DNA of 64,000 nt from an uncultured Lachnospiraceae bacterium (GTDB lineage Bacteria > Bacillota > Clostridia > Lachnospirales > Lachnospiraceae): NCBI GenBank assembly GCA_947629525.1, contig CANREB010000004.1:1-64000 (forward strand), written 5' to 3'. Both the position numbers and the translations under genes were made by a program. A model generated the notes under the pieces. That model had not been told where the DNA came from. It made no database searches and was given only the letters and a program-made list of their open reading frames with translations. Of the stretch, positions 50,466 through 59,749 are shown piece after piece. How positions within the stretch are numbered: the first letter of the stretch is position 1; each line of letters begins with the position of its first letter.

Positions 50466-53396
50466 TTAATTTTTTCTTGTATACTCTTTCCAGTATACCT
50501 CAACCTTATCACCATTGAAAAGTTCCTGAGTGTACTGCGCATCTTTTCCGTTGACTGTAGTGATGATAGTTGAACCACGCTCGGGGGGATTTTTGGTGTC
50601 AAAATCAATGTAGTCAAATATATCCACAAACGCGTAACTGTTTCTGCCTTTCATGACAATAGGTTCGTTATTTACTATTACAATGATCTTCTTTGCACCG
50701 CTCTCTTCCTGCTGTGAAGGCGCCGCTTTGGCTTTTTTGTCTGAACCTGACTGCTTTTCTCCAGTCGGGGATTTTTCCTGTTTTGAAGTTTCTTCTTTTG
50801 AAGTCTCCTTTTTGGCAGTCTCCTCTTTGGGGCTTTCTTCCTTTGAAGTTTCCTCTTTGTTTTCCGTATCTTTTACATTCTCCTGCTCTTGTGCGGCTTC
50901 TTCATTGTTTTGAGCAGTATCTGTCTTTTCTTCTTTTTGCGGGTCCGCACTGTTTTCTGTTTCGGATGCCTTTTCTTTTTCTTCCTTAGCGTGCTGCTTG
51001 GCTTCTTTCTCTTCTTCTGCAGCCTTATATATCTTCTTTAGCTCTATTTCCTTTTTGCTCTCTATCGTCACAGTATCATTACTGTTTATCACTGTTTTTT
51101 TGTCTGCTTTTCTGCCGTTTACGGTAATCACCGCATCGTCCTCGGAATATCCCATATACTCCGCAAGTTCTTTTGCCGTATACGATGTGCCGATTGTTAT
51201 TGCATCACCGTCCTGAATAATGTACTCCGCACTCTGTGTCTGCCCGTTTACGGAAACAGGTTTTAAGAGCTGCATCTCATTACCGTTTATATTAAGCGTA
51301 ATCTTTCCGTTATAATCCACAAGCTCAGATATATGCTCCTGAGGCGGCTTGCCAATCGTTGACTCCTCTATGACAATAGTGTCATTTGCCTTTATGGTAT
51401 GGTTCATATTTACACTCTCGCCGTTTAGATAAATATGAGCGCTCTCGCCATATTCGCCTTTTGTCACTCTGTTCTTTCCGTTCACAGTGTAATGTATATC
51501 ATTGCCGCGCCTCGGGAAAAGCCCGTCCTTATTGAACGATGCCTGCATAGCCGCATCAACGATCGTCAGCTTGTTATTATCATAAAGCTTCATTCTTGTG
51601 CCGTTAAACGTTATGTGGATGAAGCTGTTATTCTGGTCAAAATATGAAAGGCAGATGCCGATAGGCGTGATTATCGTGGAATCCTTAAGGCTTCCCTCGG
51701 GGAAATCGACATCGCGCAGAATTTCCTCGCCTCTGAGCGCAACCCTTGAATGATCCAGTCCAAGCTCATCGGCTACAGCTTCGCAAAATCCCTTTATCTT
51801 GCCGCCGCCCCCGACAATAAATACCGCACTGGGCGAATTGCCGCCGTTTAATTCGACTATCGCCTCAGCCGTGACCTTAGCCATCTTCTCAATCTCAGGG
51901 CGGCAGATCTCAACTACCCTGTCAGCGGTTATGGTCTGCTCCAGTCCCATGATATCCTCATATGTAATCTCATCCTGCATCGTAGCGGCAGTCTTTATTT
52001 TTTCCGCCGTTACGAAATCAATAAGGCATGTCCTTGCCAGTATTTCAGTAAGCGAGTCTCCGGCATGCGGAAGCATCCCGAATGCCACGATACTTCCGTC
52101 ATCGGTTATCGAAATATCGGATGTACCCGCTCCGACATCGATCATCGCTATGTTTAAGAGTCTGAACTTCTCGGGTATCGCAACTCTTATCGCCGCGATA
52201 GGCTCCAACGTAAGGTTTGAAACTTTAAGCCCTGCAAGCTCCACGGCACTGTAAAGTCCGTCAACCACATCATCGGGAAGGAATGTCGCTATCATATCGG
52301 CGCCGATATTTTTTGCCTTGTGATGTTCAGGCTGTCCAAGCCACATACCGTTCAGATAATATCTTACCACTGAATAACCCACACAGTAAAAATTAATATC
52401 TGTCTCATTGTTCTCATGAAAATCCTTAAAAGCTTTCTCTATTCCAAGCGATACCAGCGTGCTCATATCTTCCTTGGTAACGTTGCGCTCCTTGTCCAGA
52501 TCCATATCAATGTGCAAATTCATTGTGCGAAGCATACGTCCTGCCGCGGCAATACATACCTCCTCAAACTTCATTCCTGTCTTTTCTTCTATTGCATTTT
52601 TGATATCGGCAATAGTGCCCGCGACTCTGTTGATATCATGTATCTGCCCGTCAAGCATAGCCCTTGTCTTGTGCTCGCGTATCTCCTGCGCTACGACAAC
52701 AAAGCGTTCACCCTTTTTGTAACCGACTGTTCCGACTACGCTTCTCGTTCCGATATCCAATCCAAATACAAGTTCCTCTCCGTTAATCTGCAATTGACTC
52801 ATTTTGATTTCTCCCATTAATTTATTGATCTGTTTGTAAGTTTCTTCCAAATCACCGTTGTTTAATATGGTTCTTTGGCAATGGCTCCTGAATTCCGCCT
52901 CGCTAAGCTGGCTCTTCATGATACCGTCTGTCTTTTCCGCACTGTAATGGCGTTCCTTTGACAGCCGCTTTCTCCGTATGTCTTCATCGGAATGTATATA
53001 CCACAGTTCATCGGCAATAAGGTCATATCTTTCCTCGATCAGAAGCGCCGCTTCTATGAAGAAATAATCCGCTTCCCCACGTCTGCGTTCATACTCTATC
53101 TGCTGTACAATATACTTTTTGACCTCGGGATGTATGATCTTATTTACACTATCCAACAGCTTTTCATCGGCAAATATAGCCGCCGCCATCTTCTTTTTGT
53201 CAATAGTCCTGTCATTACTTAGAATACCTGTCCCTAACAGCCTGACCAGTTTCTCATAACAGGGCTTATCGGGCTCTTCCAAAAGATGCGCCGCCTCATC
53301 CGCCCTGATGATCCTGCATTTATAATGTTCTCCTATATATGACAGCACTTGCGTCTTCCCCGCACCGACACCGCCCGTTATACCTATAATAATCAT
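50466..53396 (-). CDS. coaE: In-frame fusion: dephospho-CoA kinase and FtsA-like actin-fold protein
   Basis: One open frame of 976 codons. Residues 1-198 are CoaE, the last step of CoA synthesis: GITGGVGAGKTQVLSYIG (P loop), RADEAAHLL, and FIEAALLIEERYDLIADELW. Residue 199 on (MSQLQINGEELVFGLDIGTR) is a full FtsA-like actin-fold protein (AMIDVGAGTSDISI and IFIVGGGGKIKGFCEAV are phosphate loops), with later ubiquitin-like folds and a Glu/Lys-rich linker (about residues 800-890). No stop separates the halves. An internal Shine-Dalgarno (gggag, nine bases before the ATG at 52802) means the FtsA-like part can also be made alone. Confidence 0.85.
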   Translation of the reverse strand: MIIIGITGGVGAGKTQVLSYIGEHYKCRIIRADEAAHLLEEPDKPCYEKLVRLLGTGILSNDRTIDKKKMAAAIFADEKLLDSVNKIIHPEVKKYIVQQIEYERRRGEADYFFIEAALLIEERYDLIADELWYIHSDEDIRRKRLSKERHYSAEKTDGIMKSQLSEAEFRSHCQRTILNNGDLEETYKQINKLMGEIKMSQLQINGEELVFGLDIGTRSVVGTVGYKKGERFVVVAQEIREHKTRAMLDGQIHDINRVAGTIADIKNAIEEKTGMKFEEVCIAAAGRMLRTMNLHIDMDLDKERNVTKEDMSTLVSLGIEKAFKDFHENNETDINFYCVGYSVVRYYLNGMWLGQPEHHKAKNIGADMIATFLPDDVVDGLYSAVELAGLKVSNLTLEPIAAIRVAIPEKFRLLNIAMIDVGAGTSDISITDDGSIVAFGMLPHAGDSLTEILARTCLIDFVTAEKIKTAATMQDEITYEDIMGLEQTITADRVVEICRPEIEKMAKVTAEAIVELNGGNSPSAVFIVGGGGKIKGFCEAVADELGLDHSRVALRGEEILRDVDFPEGSLKDSTIITPIGICLSYFDQNNSFIHITFNGTRMKLYDNNKLTIVDAAMQASFNKDGLFPRRGNDIHYTVNGKNRVTKGEYGESAHIYLNGESVNMNHTIKANDTIVIEESTIGKPPQEHISELVDYNGKITLNINGNEMQLLKPVSVNGQTQSAEYIIQDGDAITIGTSYTAKELAEYMGYSEDDAVITVNGRKADKKTVINSNDTVTIESKKEIELKKIYKAAEEEKEAKQHAKEEKEKASETENSADPQKEEKTDTAQNNEEAAQEQENVKDTENKEETSKEESPKEETAKKETSKEETSKQEKSPTGEKQSGSDKKAKAAPSQQEESGAKKIIVIVNNEPIVMKGRNSYAFVDIFDYIDFDTKNPPERGSTIITTVNGKDAQYTQELFNGDKVEVYWKEYTRKN

Positions 53397-56156
53397 TTAC
53401 TTTGCCTCATACCAGTCTGTCCCCGTGTGAAGATCTATCTCAAGTTTTACCGCAAGTTCGCATACATTCTGCATCTTGTCGGTGAGTATGCTTCTTACCT
53501 GTTCCACCTCGTCGTCGCGCGTTTCTATAAGAAGCTCATCATGTATCTGCAGTATAAGCTTTGACTTAAGCCTCTTTTCTTTCAGTGCATCATATACATC
53601 GATCATGGCGTACTTTATGATATCCGCGGCAGTTCCCTGAATAGGCGAATTCATAGCCACTCTCTCTCCGAAAGAACGCTGCATGAAATTTGATGATTTA
53701 AGCTCAGGTACGGGTCTCCTCCTTCCGAACATCGACTCGCTGTAGCCTTTCTGCTTTGCATCCGTTACCATCCTGTCAAGGAAACCTTTTATTCCCGGAT
53801 ATGTTTTAAAATACTCGTCAATATAAACTTTCGCCTCCTTGGGCGATATGCTTAAATCCTGACTGAGCCCAAATGAACTTATGCCGTAGACAATGCCGAA
53901 ATTAACCGCCTTTGCATTTCTCCGCTGCAGGTCAGTGACCTCCTCAAACGGCGTGTTAAATACCTTGGAAGCCGTGATGCGGTGGATGTCCTCATCAAGC
54001 TTGTATGCCTCAATAAGCTGCTCATCCCCCGACATATGCGCAAGGACCCGCAGTTCTATCTGCGAATAATCGGCATCCATAAAAATGCAGCCCTCCTGCG
54101 GTACAAAAACTTTCCTGATGCGCCTGCCAAGTTCCGTCCGCATAGGAATGTTCTGAAGGTTAGGCTCAGTAGAGCTTAAACGCCCTGTAGCCGTTATCGT
54201 CTGATTAAAACTTGTGTGTATTTTATTGCCGCTGTCTATATATGCTGCAAGACCGTCGGCATATGTTGATTTTAATTTTGTAAGACCTCTGTACTCAAGT
54301 ATTTCATTCACTATCGGATAATCAGGCGCGAGTTTTTCAAGCACATCCACTGCCGTAGAGTACCCTGTCTTTGTCTTTTTGCCTTCCGGCAGTTTTAGTT
54401 TTTCAAAAAGTATCTCGCCAAGCTGCTTGGGTGAATTAATATTAAAACTTTCCCCGGCACGTTCATGTATTGATCTTTCAAGTTCGGTGATCCTGCCTGT
54501 TAAAGCTTCGCCATAAGCTTTAAGCTCTTCAGGTCTTACCGTTATCCCTTCTCTCTCCATATCGAACAATACATATGACAGCGGCATCTCCAATTCACGG
54601 AACAATTTGTACATACCGTTTTGTTTCAGCGCCTCTTCAAGTATCGGCTTTGCCTTTTTGAGCGCATATGACTCATCCGCGAGATAATGTATACATTTCT
54701 CTTTTTGTTCACGGTACGCCGTAGCAAGATCAGACTTGCCAAACAGTTCGCTCCATGTTTTTAATGCAGTGCCCAAATATTCGCCCGACACATCTTCAAG
54801 TTCATAATCACTCTTAAGCGGATTGATAAGGTAAGCGGCTATCTTGCAGTCGAAAAGTTTCTCTGTAATGCCTCGGGATGAGATTTCATTATCAGCCTCA
54901 TCTGAGATTATTATGCAATAGTCTGACTTGACATCAAAAAATATCAGATCGGCTTTTGCCGATAAAACGGCTTCCTGCAGCTTTCTTTTAATATAATCTT
55001 TGGAAATGTCTGCCCCTGCCTCGATAACATACACTTTTTTGTCATCGTTTTCATTCTCGTCCAAAAGGCTTAAGACAACCGCGAATGCTTCTTTTTCCTC
55101 GTCTAACCTGAAAAACATCTGTCCGTTGGCAAAGGCGCCTAAATCATCCGACTTGGCATTACCGATATCTGCTATTCGGCACGATGCCCCTGCGCTGCAT
55201 ACCCGTCTGAAAATCTGTTCCGCATCGTCATGCTCCCTGACATGGATGATCTGCAGTTCTTTCTCATTGGCATCGACGGCATCATTCCTGTCCTGCTCAA
55301 ACCGATTTAAAAAATTTTTAAACGAAAGCTTTTTAAAAAGCGCATATGCTTCCTGTGTAAACAGATTGCCGAGCTTAGCCTTGTCGTATGAAAAGTCTAT
55401 ATCGGCATTTACTTCTATCGTGGCAAGCGTTTTGCTTAAGTCAGCAAGTTCCCTGTTAACGGCAAGACTTTCCCGTATGCTTTTTTTTGTTATGTCTTCA
55501 ATGTGGTCATATATAGCGTCGATCGAACCGTATGCAGTCATAAGCTCTTTTGCCGTTTTCTCACCGATTTTCGGCACTCCCGGTATATTGTCGGAAGCAT
55601 CACCCATGAGCGCTTTTAATTCTATAAATTGAAGCGGCGTCACTCCGTATGTTTCTTTTACATCATCCGCATAATAATCTTCTATTTCTGTCTTTCCGCC
55701 TTTTGTCTTAGGTATGCGTATTTTTATGTGTTCGGACGCGATCTGCAGCAGATCCCTGTCGCCTGACACAAGCGATACTTCCATCCCTTCGCGTTCAGAG
55801 CGTTTGGCAATAGTACCCATTATATCGTCTGCCTCAAGTCCCGCTTTTTCCACGATATGGACGTCCATCGCTCCAAGCACTTGCTTTATCACAGGCACCT
55901 GCTCATGAAGCTCCTCAGGCATAGGTTTTCTTGTTCCTTTATATTCTTTATAGATCTTATGCCTGAATGTGGGTGCGCTCATATCAAACGCCACGGTAAG
56001 ATATTCCGGTTTTTCCTCGTCGAGTATTTTAAACAAAATATTCAAAAAACCAAATACGGCATTTGTGTGCAGTCCTTTTGAATTTGTAAGCATGGGAACT
56101 CCGTAAAAAGCTCTGTTCAATATGCTGTGACCGTCTATCAATACTATCTTGCTCAT
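53397..56156 (-). CDS. polA: DNA polymerase I
   Basis: A 919-residue repair polymerase. The N-terminal 5'-3' nuclease (MSKIVLIDGHSILNRAFYGV) is followed by a 3'-5' exonuclease-like domain that lacks clear catalytic acids (so probably inactive). The polymerase domain has motif A DYSQIELRVLAHMSGDEQL, motif B RRNAKAVNFGIVYGIS and motif C QIHDELLIE. The start at 56156 is the residue that opens the nuclease domain; a longer frame adds 21 implausible residues. It ends directly before coaE, a usual Clostridial arrangement. Confidence 0.97.
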   Translation of the reverse strand: MSKIVLIDGHSILNRAFYGVPMLTNSKGLHTNAVFGFLNILFKILDEEKPEYLTVAFDMSAPTFRHKIYKEYKGTRKPMPEELHEQVPVIKQVLGAMDVHIVEKAGLEADDIMGTIAKRSEREGMEVSLVSGDRDLLQIASEHIKIRIPKTKGGKTEIEDYYADDVKETYGVTPLQFIELKALMGDASDNIPGVPKIGEKTAKELMTAYGSIDAIYDHIEDITKKSIRESLAVNRELADLSKTLATIEVNADIDFSYDKAKLGNLFTQEAYALFKKLSFKNFLNRFEQDRNDAVDANEKELQIIHVREHDDAEQIFRRVCSAGASCRIADIGNAKSDDLGAFANGQMFFRLDEEKEAFAVVLSLLDENENDDKKVYVIEAGADISKDYIKRKLQEAVLSAKADLIFFDVKSDYCIIISDEADNEISSRGITEKLFDCKIAAYLINPLKSDYELEDVSGEYLGTALKTWSELFGKSDLATAYREQKEKCIHYLADESYALKKAKPILEEALKQNGMYKLFRELEMPLSYVLFDMEREGITVRPEELKAYGEALTGRITELERSIHERAGESFNINSPKQLGEILFEKLKLPEGKKTKTGYSTAVDVLEKLAPDYPIVNEILEYRGLTKLKSTYADGLAAYIDSGNKIHTSFNQTITATGRLSSTEPNLQNIPMRTELGRRIRKVFVPQEGCIFMDADYSQIELRVLAHMSGDEQLIEAYKLDEDIHRITASKVFNTPFEEVTDLQRRNAKAVNFGIVYGISSFGLSQDLSISPKEAKVYIDEYFKTYPGIKGFLDRMVTDAKQKGYSESMFGRRRPVPELKSSNFMQRSFGERVAMNSPIQGTAADIIKYAMIDVYDALKEKRLKSKLILQIHDELLIETRDDEVEQVRSILTDKMQNVCELAVKLEIDLHTGTDWYEAK

Positions 56157-56179
56157 AAAATAACTAATTCCTTTATATA

Positions 56180-56488
56180 TCATATTCCGCCGAGTATATA
56201 TATACATGCGATAATACATACAAGCAGAAAAAGACCTGTTTTCAACCGGCTGTACATCTTTTTGCGGTGCCTGACGCGATCCAGTTTTTCTTCCAGTTCA
56301 CTCCTTACGTCGATATCGTCAGCGTTTTCAAGTCTGCTGATGCCTTCGAGAAGAAGGTATTCTATGGTCAGTTCTTCCATACATTCATCGCAGTCCTGCA
56401 CATGTTCTACAAATTTTTCCGCCGTGCGCCTGTCAAGCTCGTCCTTCAGAAAAGCCTGAACGCACCGCTGTGCTTCTCTACATTCCAT
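56180..56488 (-). CDS. Zinc-finger (zf-HC2-type) membrane protein, anti-sigma-factor-like
   Basis: A 102-residue protein. The N-terminus holds C-R-E-A-Q-R-C, then F-V-E-H-V-Q-D-C-D-E-C (H-x3-C-x2-C), the zinc-binding anti-sigma domain pattern. The C-terminal 20 residues are a membrane helix (TGLFLLVCIIACIYILGG). No sigma-factor gene lies beside it, unlike a standard anti-sigma pair, so the partner is unknown. It lies 23 bases upstream of polA. Confidence 0.65.
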   Translation of the reverse strand: MECREAQRCVQAFLKDELDRRTAEKFVEHVQDCDECMEELTIEYLLLEGISRLENADDIDVRSELEEKLDRVRHRKKMYSRLKTGLFLLVCIIACIYILGGI

Positions 56489-56609
56489 TTATATCCTCAT
56501 ATTTGTGTCCGGCGACATATTTTCTCAATTATTTATGATACACTATATTGTGGGATTTTAAAAGGGTTTTGTTGAAATTATTTTTATACGCTCCTAATCA
56601 TCGACAATA

Positions 56610-56645
56610 TAAAAAGGACAGCCTGCGCTGCCGCGCCGCTGTCCT
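56610..56645 (-). terminator. Terminator downstream of the 68-residue protein gene
   Basis: Perfect 8-bp stem AGGACAGC/GCTGTCCT (56615-56622 with 56638-56645), GC-rich loop and a U run on the minus strand. Confidence 0.85.
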
Positions 56646-56658
56646 GCTGATAACTGTA

Positions 56659-56865
56659 TCAGGTCAATTTGCTGTCATCGCTTATTCTTTGAATAAGCTG
56701 TTCCATTTCTTCCTTGCTCTTTACGCCTTTGCTTTCGGCGATAAGTTTTTCCTTTTCATATTCAGTCAGTCCCGAATAGTTCGTAAGCGCCTGTTCGTCA
56801 AGTGCCATGCCGAAAGCAAGCCCAAGTGGAAGCATAGGGGACTGTAATCCATCAGAAAAATCCAT
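56659..56865 (-). CDS. Small conserved-looking protein of unknown function
   Basis: A 68-residue protein, with an N-terminal GLQSPMLPLGLAFGMALDEQ and a charged helical C-terminus (LTEYEKEKLIAESKGVKSKE). The start at 56865 follows a very strong aaaggagg, and a terminator follows, so it is a real expressed gene. The pattern looks like a short sporulation or cell-envelope adaptor, but I do not recognise a family. Confidence 0.65.
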   Translation of the reverse strand: MDFSDGLQSPMLPLGLAFGMALDEQALTNYSGLTEYEKEKLIAESKGVKSKEEMEQLIQRISDDSKLT

Positions 56866-56972
56866 GTCTGCCTCCTTTGACACTTTTATCATGTTGCAAT
56901 TTTTATTTTGTCCAACAGGCGTAAATTTATTTTGGTAAAATTTTGATCTGAATTATCTTTATCCGGTAATAC

Positions 56973-57013
56973 AAAAAACGCTTAAACTGATCATATTATC
57001 ACAGTTTAAGCGT
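56973..57013 (-). terminator. Terminator after tRNA-Leu
   Basis: Perfect 12-bp stem ACGCTTAAACTG/CAGTTTAAGCGT (56978-56989 with 57002-57013), 12-base loop, and a run of Us on the minus strand. Confidence 0.9.
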
Positions 57014-57029
57014 CTTTAACATCTTTCAA

Positions 57030-57112
57030 TGCCGGTGGCCGGACTTGAACCGGCACGAGGTTGCCCCCGTCAGATTTTGAGTCTGATGCGTCTGCCATTC
57101 CGCCACACCGGC
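57030..57112 (-). tRNA. tRNA-Leu (anticodon CAA)
   Basis: An 83-base class II tRNA. Acceptor GCCGGTG/CACCGGC, anticodon arm TCAGA-CTCAAAA-TCTGA (anticodon CAA, reading UUG), a long variable arm ACGGGGGCAACCTCGT, T arm with GGTTCAAGTCC, and discriminator A. CCA is not encoded. All stems are intact. Confidence 0.95.
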
Positions 57113-57121
57113 AAAATCGGT

Positions 57122-57150
57122 ATTATATCGCCGAGACAAATGATATGTTA
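57122..57150 (-). promoter_or_regulatory. tRNA-Leu promoter
   Basis: Minus strand -10 TATAAT (57122-57127) and a weak -35 TAACAT (57145-57150) with a 17-base spacer. The predicted start is only a few bases before the mature tRNA 5' end. Confidence 0.5.
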
Positions 57151-57176
57151 CCACATTTTTTATTTATTAGCAATAC

Positions 57177-58085
57177 CTAAAATTCAAAATTAGTAAAATT
57201 TCTGACATCGCCGTTCTTAAACCTCATTATCATTTCATTTGTCAGGCTTATTCCGTCATATTCTGTAGGTATCTCATCTCTGTAAAGCCATTCGCCTGAC
57301 GAAAGTTCCTCTTCGTCGAGCCTGATAGTATCATCGCCGTCAAGTTCACAGAAAAATCCAAAAAGCATAGTATCCGTAAATGACCATGGCTGACTTTTAT
57401 AGTACCGTATATTTTTGACTTTTATGCCTACTTCCTCCATTACTTCACGCCTAACGGTCTCCTCTATAGTTTCGCCTATCTCCGCAAATCCGGCTATCAG
57501 CGCGTATTTAGTATAATCACGCCCTGCATATTTAGTCATTATTATCCTGTCCCTGTCAGTTACCGCAACTATTACGGCGGGCGAAATTTTGGGATAGTAC
57601 ATGGCATTGCATTTAGGGCAGCGCATCATGCGCTCTTTTTTGTCATGCTCAAGCGGCATACCGCAAGCACCGCAAAAACGTGTTGAGGCATACCAGTTGG
57701 CAAGCTGACACGCCGTTACTCCGGCAAATGCAAGAAAATCAGGCTTTTTCTCTCGAAAAATATTCTGCGGCTCATAGCTGTATGCGTCCGGTATAAATTT
57801 TAGAAAGGCATCGCTCTCACCAAGGAAAAATTTAAGTGTTCCGTTTTTTGTTTCTATCTGAAACAAATATATGTATTTTATGGCGGATTGCGATAAACTT
57901 CCGTCATTTGCCATAGCATTTATAACATCCTTATAGCGCGGATATTCAATGGCATTGCTTTCAATCAGCATACTTTTTTTCAAAAGGACGCTCCGTCCCT
58001 TGACAAACATTATATAATCTTCGCTCTCAGGCTCAAGCGCCCTGTATTCATTATGATAAACCGCGTCCGTTAATTCCTGTATCAC
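57177..58085 (-). CDS. nudC: NAD(+) diphosphatase / NADH pyrophosphatase (NudC-type Nudix)
   Basis: A 302-residue Nudix hydrolase cleaving NAD(H) and removing NAD caps from RNA. The order is typical: N-terminal domain, zinc ribbon FCGACGMPLEHD and RCPKCNAMYYP (about residues 139-165), Nudix box GFAEIGETIEETVRREVMEE (about 199-218), and the NudC-specific SQPWSF just after. Length fits (about 260-310). The start is a GTG. It follows the GH43 gene by 14 bases and seems to be the last gene of the riboswitch operon. Confidence 0.93.
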   Translation of the reverse strand: MIQELTDAVYHNEYRALEPESEDYIMFVKGRSVLLKKSMLIESNAIEYPRYKDVINAMANDGSLSQSAIKYIYLFQIETKNGTLKFFLGESDAFLKFIPDAYSYEPQNIFREKKPDFLAFAGVTACQLANWYASTRFCGACGMPLEHDKKERMMRCPKCNAMYYPKISPAVIVAVTDRDRIIMTKYAGRDYTKYALIAGFAEIGETIEETVRREVMEEVGIKVKNIRYYKSQPWSFTDTMLFGFFCELDGDDTIRLDEEELSSGEWLYRDEIPTEYDGISLTNEMIMRFKNGDVRNFTNFEF

Positions 58086-58099
58086 TCTGACACCATTCC

Positions 58100-59722
58100 T
58101 TATACAAACCTAAAATACTCCACCGCCGCGCTTCCCGCTTCGTTTTCTCCATCATGGAAACAGAATACCCCATGCTTTACACCTACCCATCGCCCTGCCT
58201 TTGCCGGATATTTCAATGCTGCTTTATATTCTTTACCGTCAAGGCTGTAACCAAGCGATATTTCCTCTGCAGGAACAGGGAATGTGTACGGTCCGTCACT
58301 GTTAGTCTGCGTAGACGGAACTTTGCTTACCTTATTGGAAAAATAAACTGCCTTTGTGTCAGGCGGAAGTTCCTCCAAAATCTCAACCGTATCCGCTGCG
58401 GACGCTCTTTCATTTTTAAACTGCTGCTCTCCGCTTATTGACTTAACTATAAATTTATCACTCCTTCGCTCCACAGCTACCGCGCCATAAAGCACTCCAA
58501 GACTGACAAGCCCTGCCGTATCGCCGCATTTCAAATCTGAAATGTCAATCTTTGTTTGAGCGCAAAACTCAGGCAGATGCCACTTCTGCATTAAAAGGTT
58601 CGGTTGATTTGAAATAGAGTCCGCACTGCGCATGACAGCGTTTAATATAAGCCTTCCGTTTTCAAGCCTGTACCAGCTTTCCTCGTGGTTTGCATTCCAC
58701 TGCCATTGAAGCCCAAGCGTATTTCCCGAGAAATCATCCTCGGCATCGGGCGTAACTATCCTGCCCGCACTTGCACCGACATCGGGCTTTTTATACGTCA
58801 TTACAGGCTTTCCTGCTGTCTCGCCATCAGCAATCTCCTTGTCTGATATTTCTCCGATCACCGGCCAGTCATCCACCCAGCGCATAGGCTGCAGATGTGT
58901 GATCCTGCCCGCCGCATAAACATCCTGAAAATGTATAAACCAGTCCTCACCTGTCACAGTATCTATCCATGCTCCCTGATGAGGTCCGTTTATCTCAGTA
59001 TCTTTTTGCAGCATAACTACTCTGTGTTCATACGGTCCTCTGATATCTTTACTCCGAAGGACAGTCTGCCAGCCCTGCTTTACGCCGCCTGCGGGCGCAA
59101 ATATATAATAGTACCCGTTTCTCTTATAAAGTTTAGGACCTTCTATAGTTTCCTGATTTGTCACATTCCCGTCAAATATACGCTGCTCGCCGCCGATTAT
59201 ATGCATACAGTCAGGCGTTATCTCGCAAAGATTTAAAACGCTCTTATAACCGATACGGCTCTTTGCCACTCCCGACACCATATAAGCTTTGCCGTCATCA
59301 TCCCAAAACGGACAGGGATCTATCCAGCCTTTTCCCGCAAAAAGCTGCGTCGGTTCATCCCATTTTCCCCACGGATCTTTTGTCTTTACCACATATATCC
59401 CCTCATCAGGCATCGGGAAAAATATAATGAACTCACCCTCATGATATCTTATGGCAGGCGCCCAGACACCACACCCATGAAGCGGCTCTCTGTATTGTTT
59501 TTCGGGAATATTTTCAAGCGCGTAACTTATCAGCGTCCAATTCACTAAATCTTTTGAGTGCAGAACAGGCAGTGCAGGCGTATTGCAAAAGCTTGATGCC
59601 GTCATAAAATAATCATCTCCCACCCTGCATACATCAGGATCGGAATAATCCGTATACAGGATTGGATTTGTATAAGTACCGTCGCCGTTATCCGCAACCC
59701 ATTTTTTACTGTCAATGATCAT
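58100..59722 (-). CDS. Glycoside hydrolase family 43 (beta-xylosidase/arabinofuranosidase-like)
   Basis: A 540-residue protein without a signal peptide, so intracellular. The five-bladed propeller begins YTDYSDPDVCRVGDDYFMTA, whose D is the GH43 general base, with GIYVVKTKDPWGKWDEP and a Glu in I-E-G-P-K-L-Y (general acid) typical of GH43. A C-terminal beta-sandwich (about residues 330-540) has FSGNTLGLQWQWNANHEESW, the DUF1349/concanavalin-like domain. It likely trims xylo- or arabino-oligosaccharides taken up from plant fibre. It stands between purH and nudC, with no promoter of its own visible. Confidence 0.9.
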   Translation of the reverse strand: MIIDSKKWVADNGDGTYTNPILYTDYSDPDVCRVGDDYFMTASSFCNTPALPVLHSKDLVNWTLISYALENIPEKQYREPLHGCGVWAPAIRYHEGEFIIFFPMPDEGIYVVKTKDPWGKWDEPTQLFAGKGWIDPCPFWDDDGKAYMVSGVAKSRIGYKSVLNLCEITPDCMHIIGGEQRIFDGNVTNQETIEGPKLYKRNGYYYIFAPAGGVKQGWQTVLRSKDIRGPYEHRVVMLQKDTEINGPHQGAWIDTVTGEDWFIHFQDVYAAGRITHLQPMRWVDDWPVIGEISDKEIADGETAGKPVMTYKKPDVGASAGRIVTPDAEDDFSGNTLGLQWQWNANHEESWYRLENGRLILNAVMRSADSISNQPNLLMQKWHLPEFCAQTKIDISDLKCGDTAGLVSLGVLYGAVAVERRSDKFIVKSISGEQQFKNERASAADTVEILEELPPDTKAVYFSNKVSKVPSTQTNSDGPYTFPVPAEEISLGYSLDGKEYKAALKYPAKAGRWVGVKHGVFCFHDGENEAGSAAVEYFRFV

Positions 59723-59749
59723 AGCTTTTAAATCCCCTCGTTTTTATTT

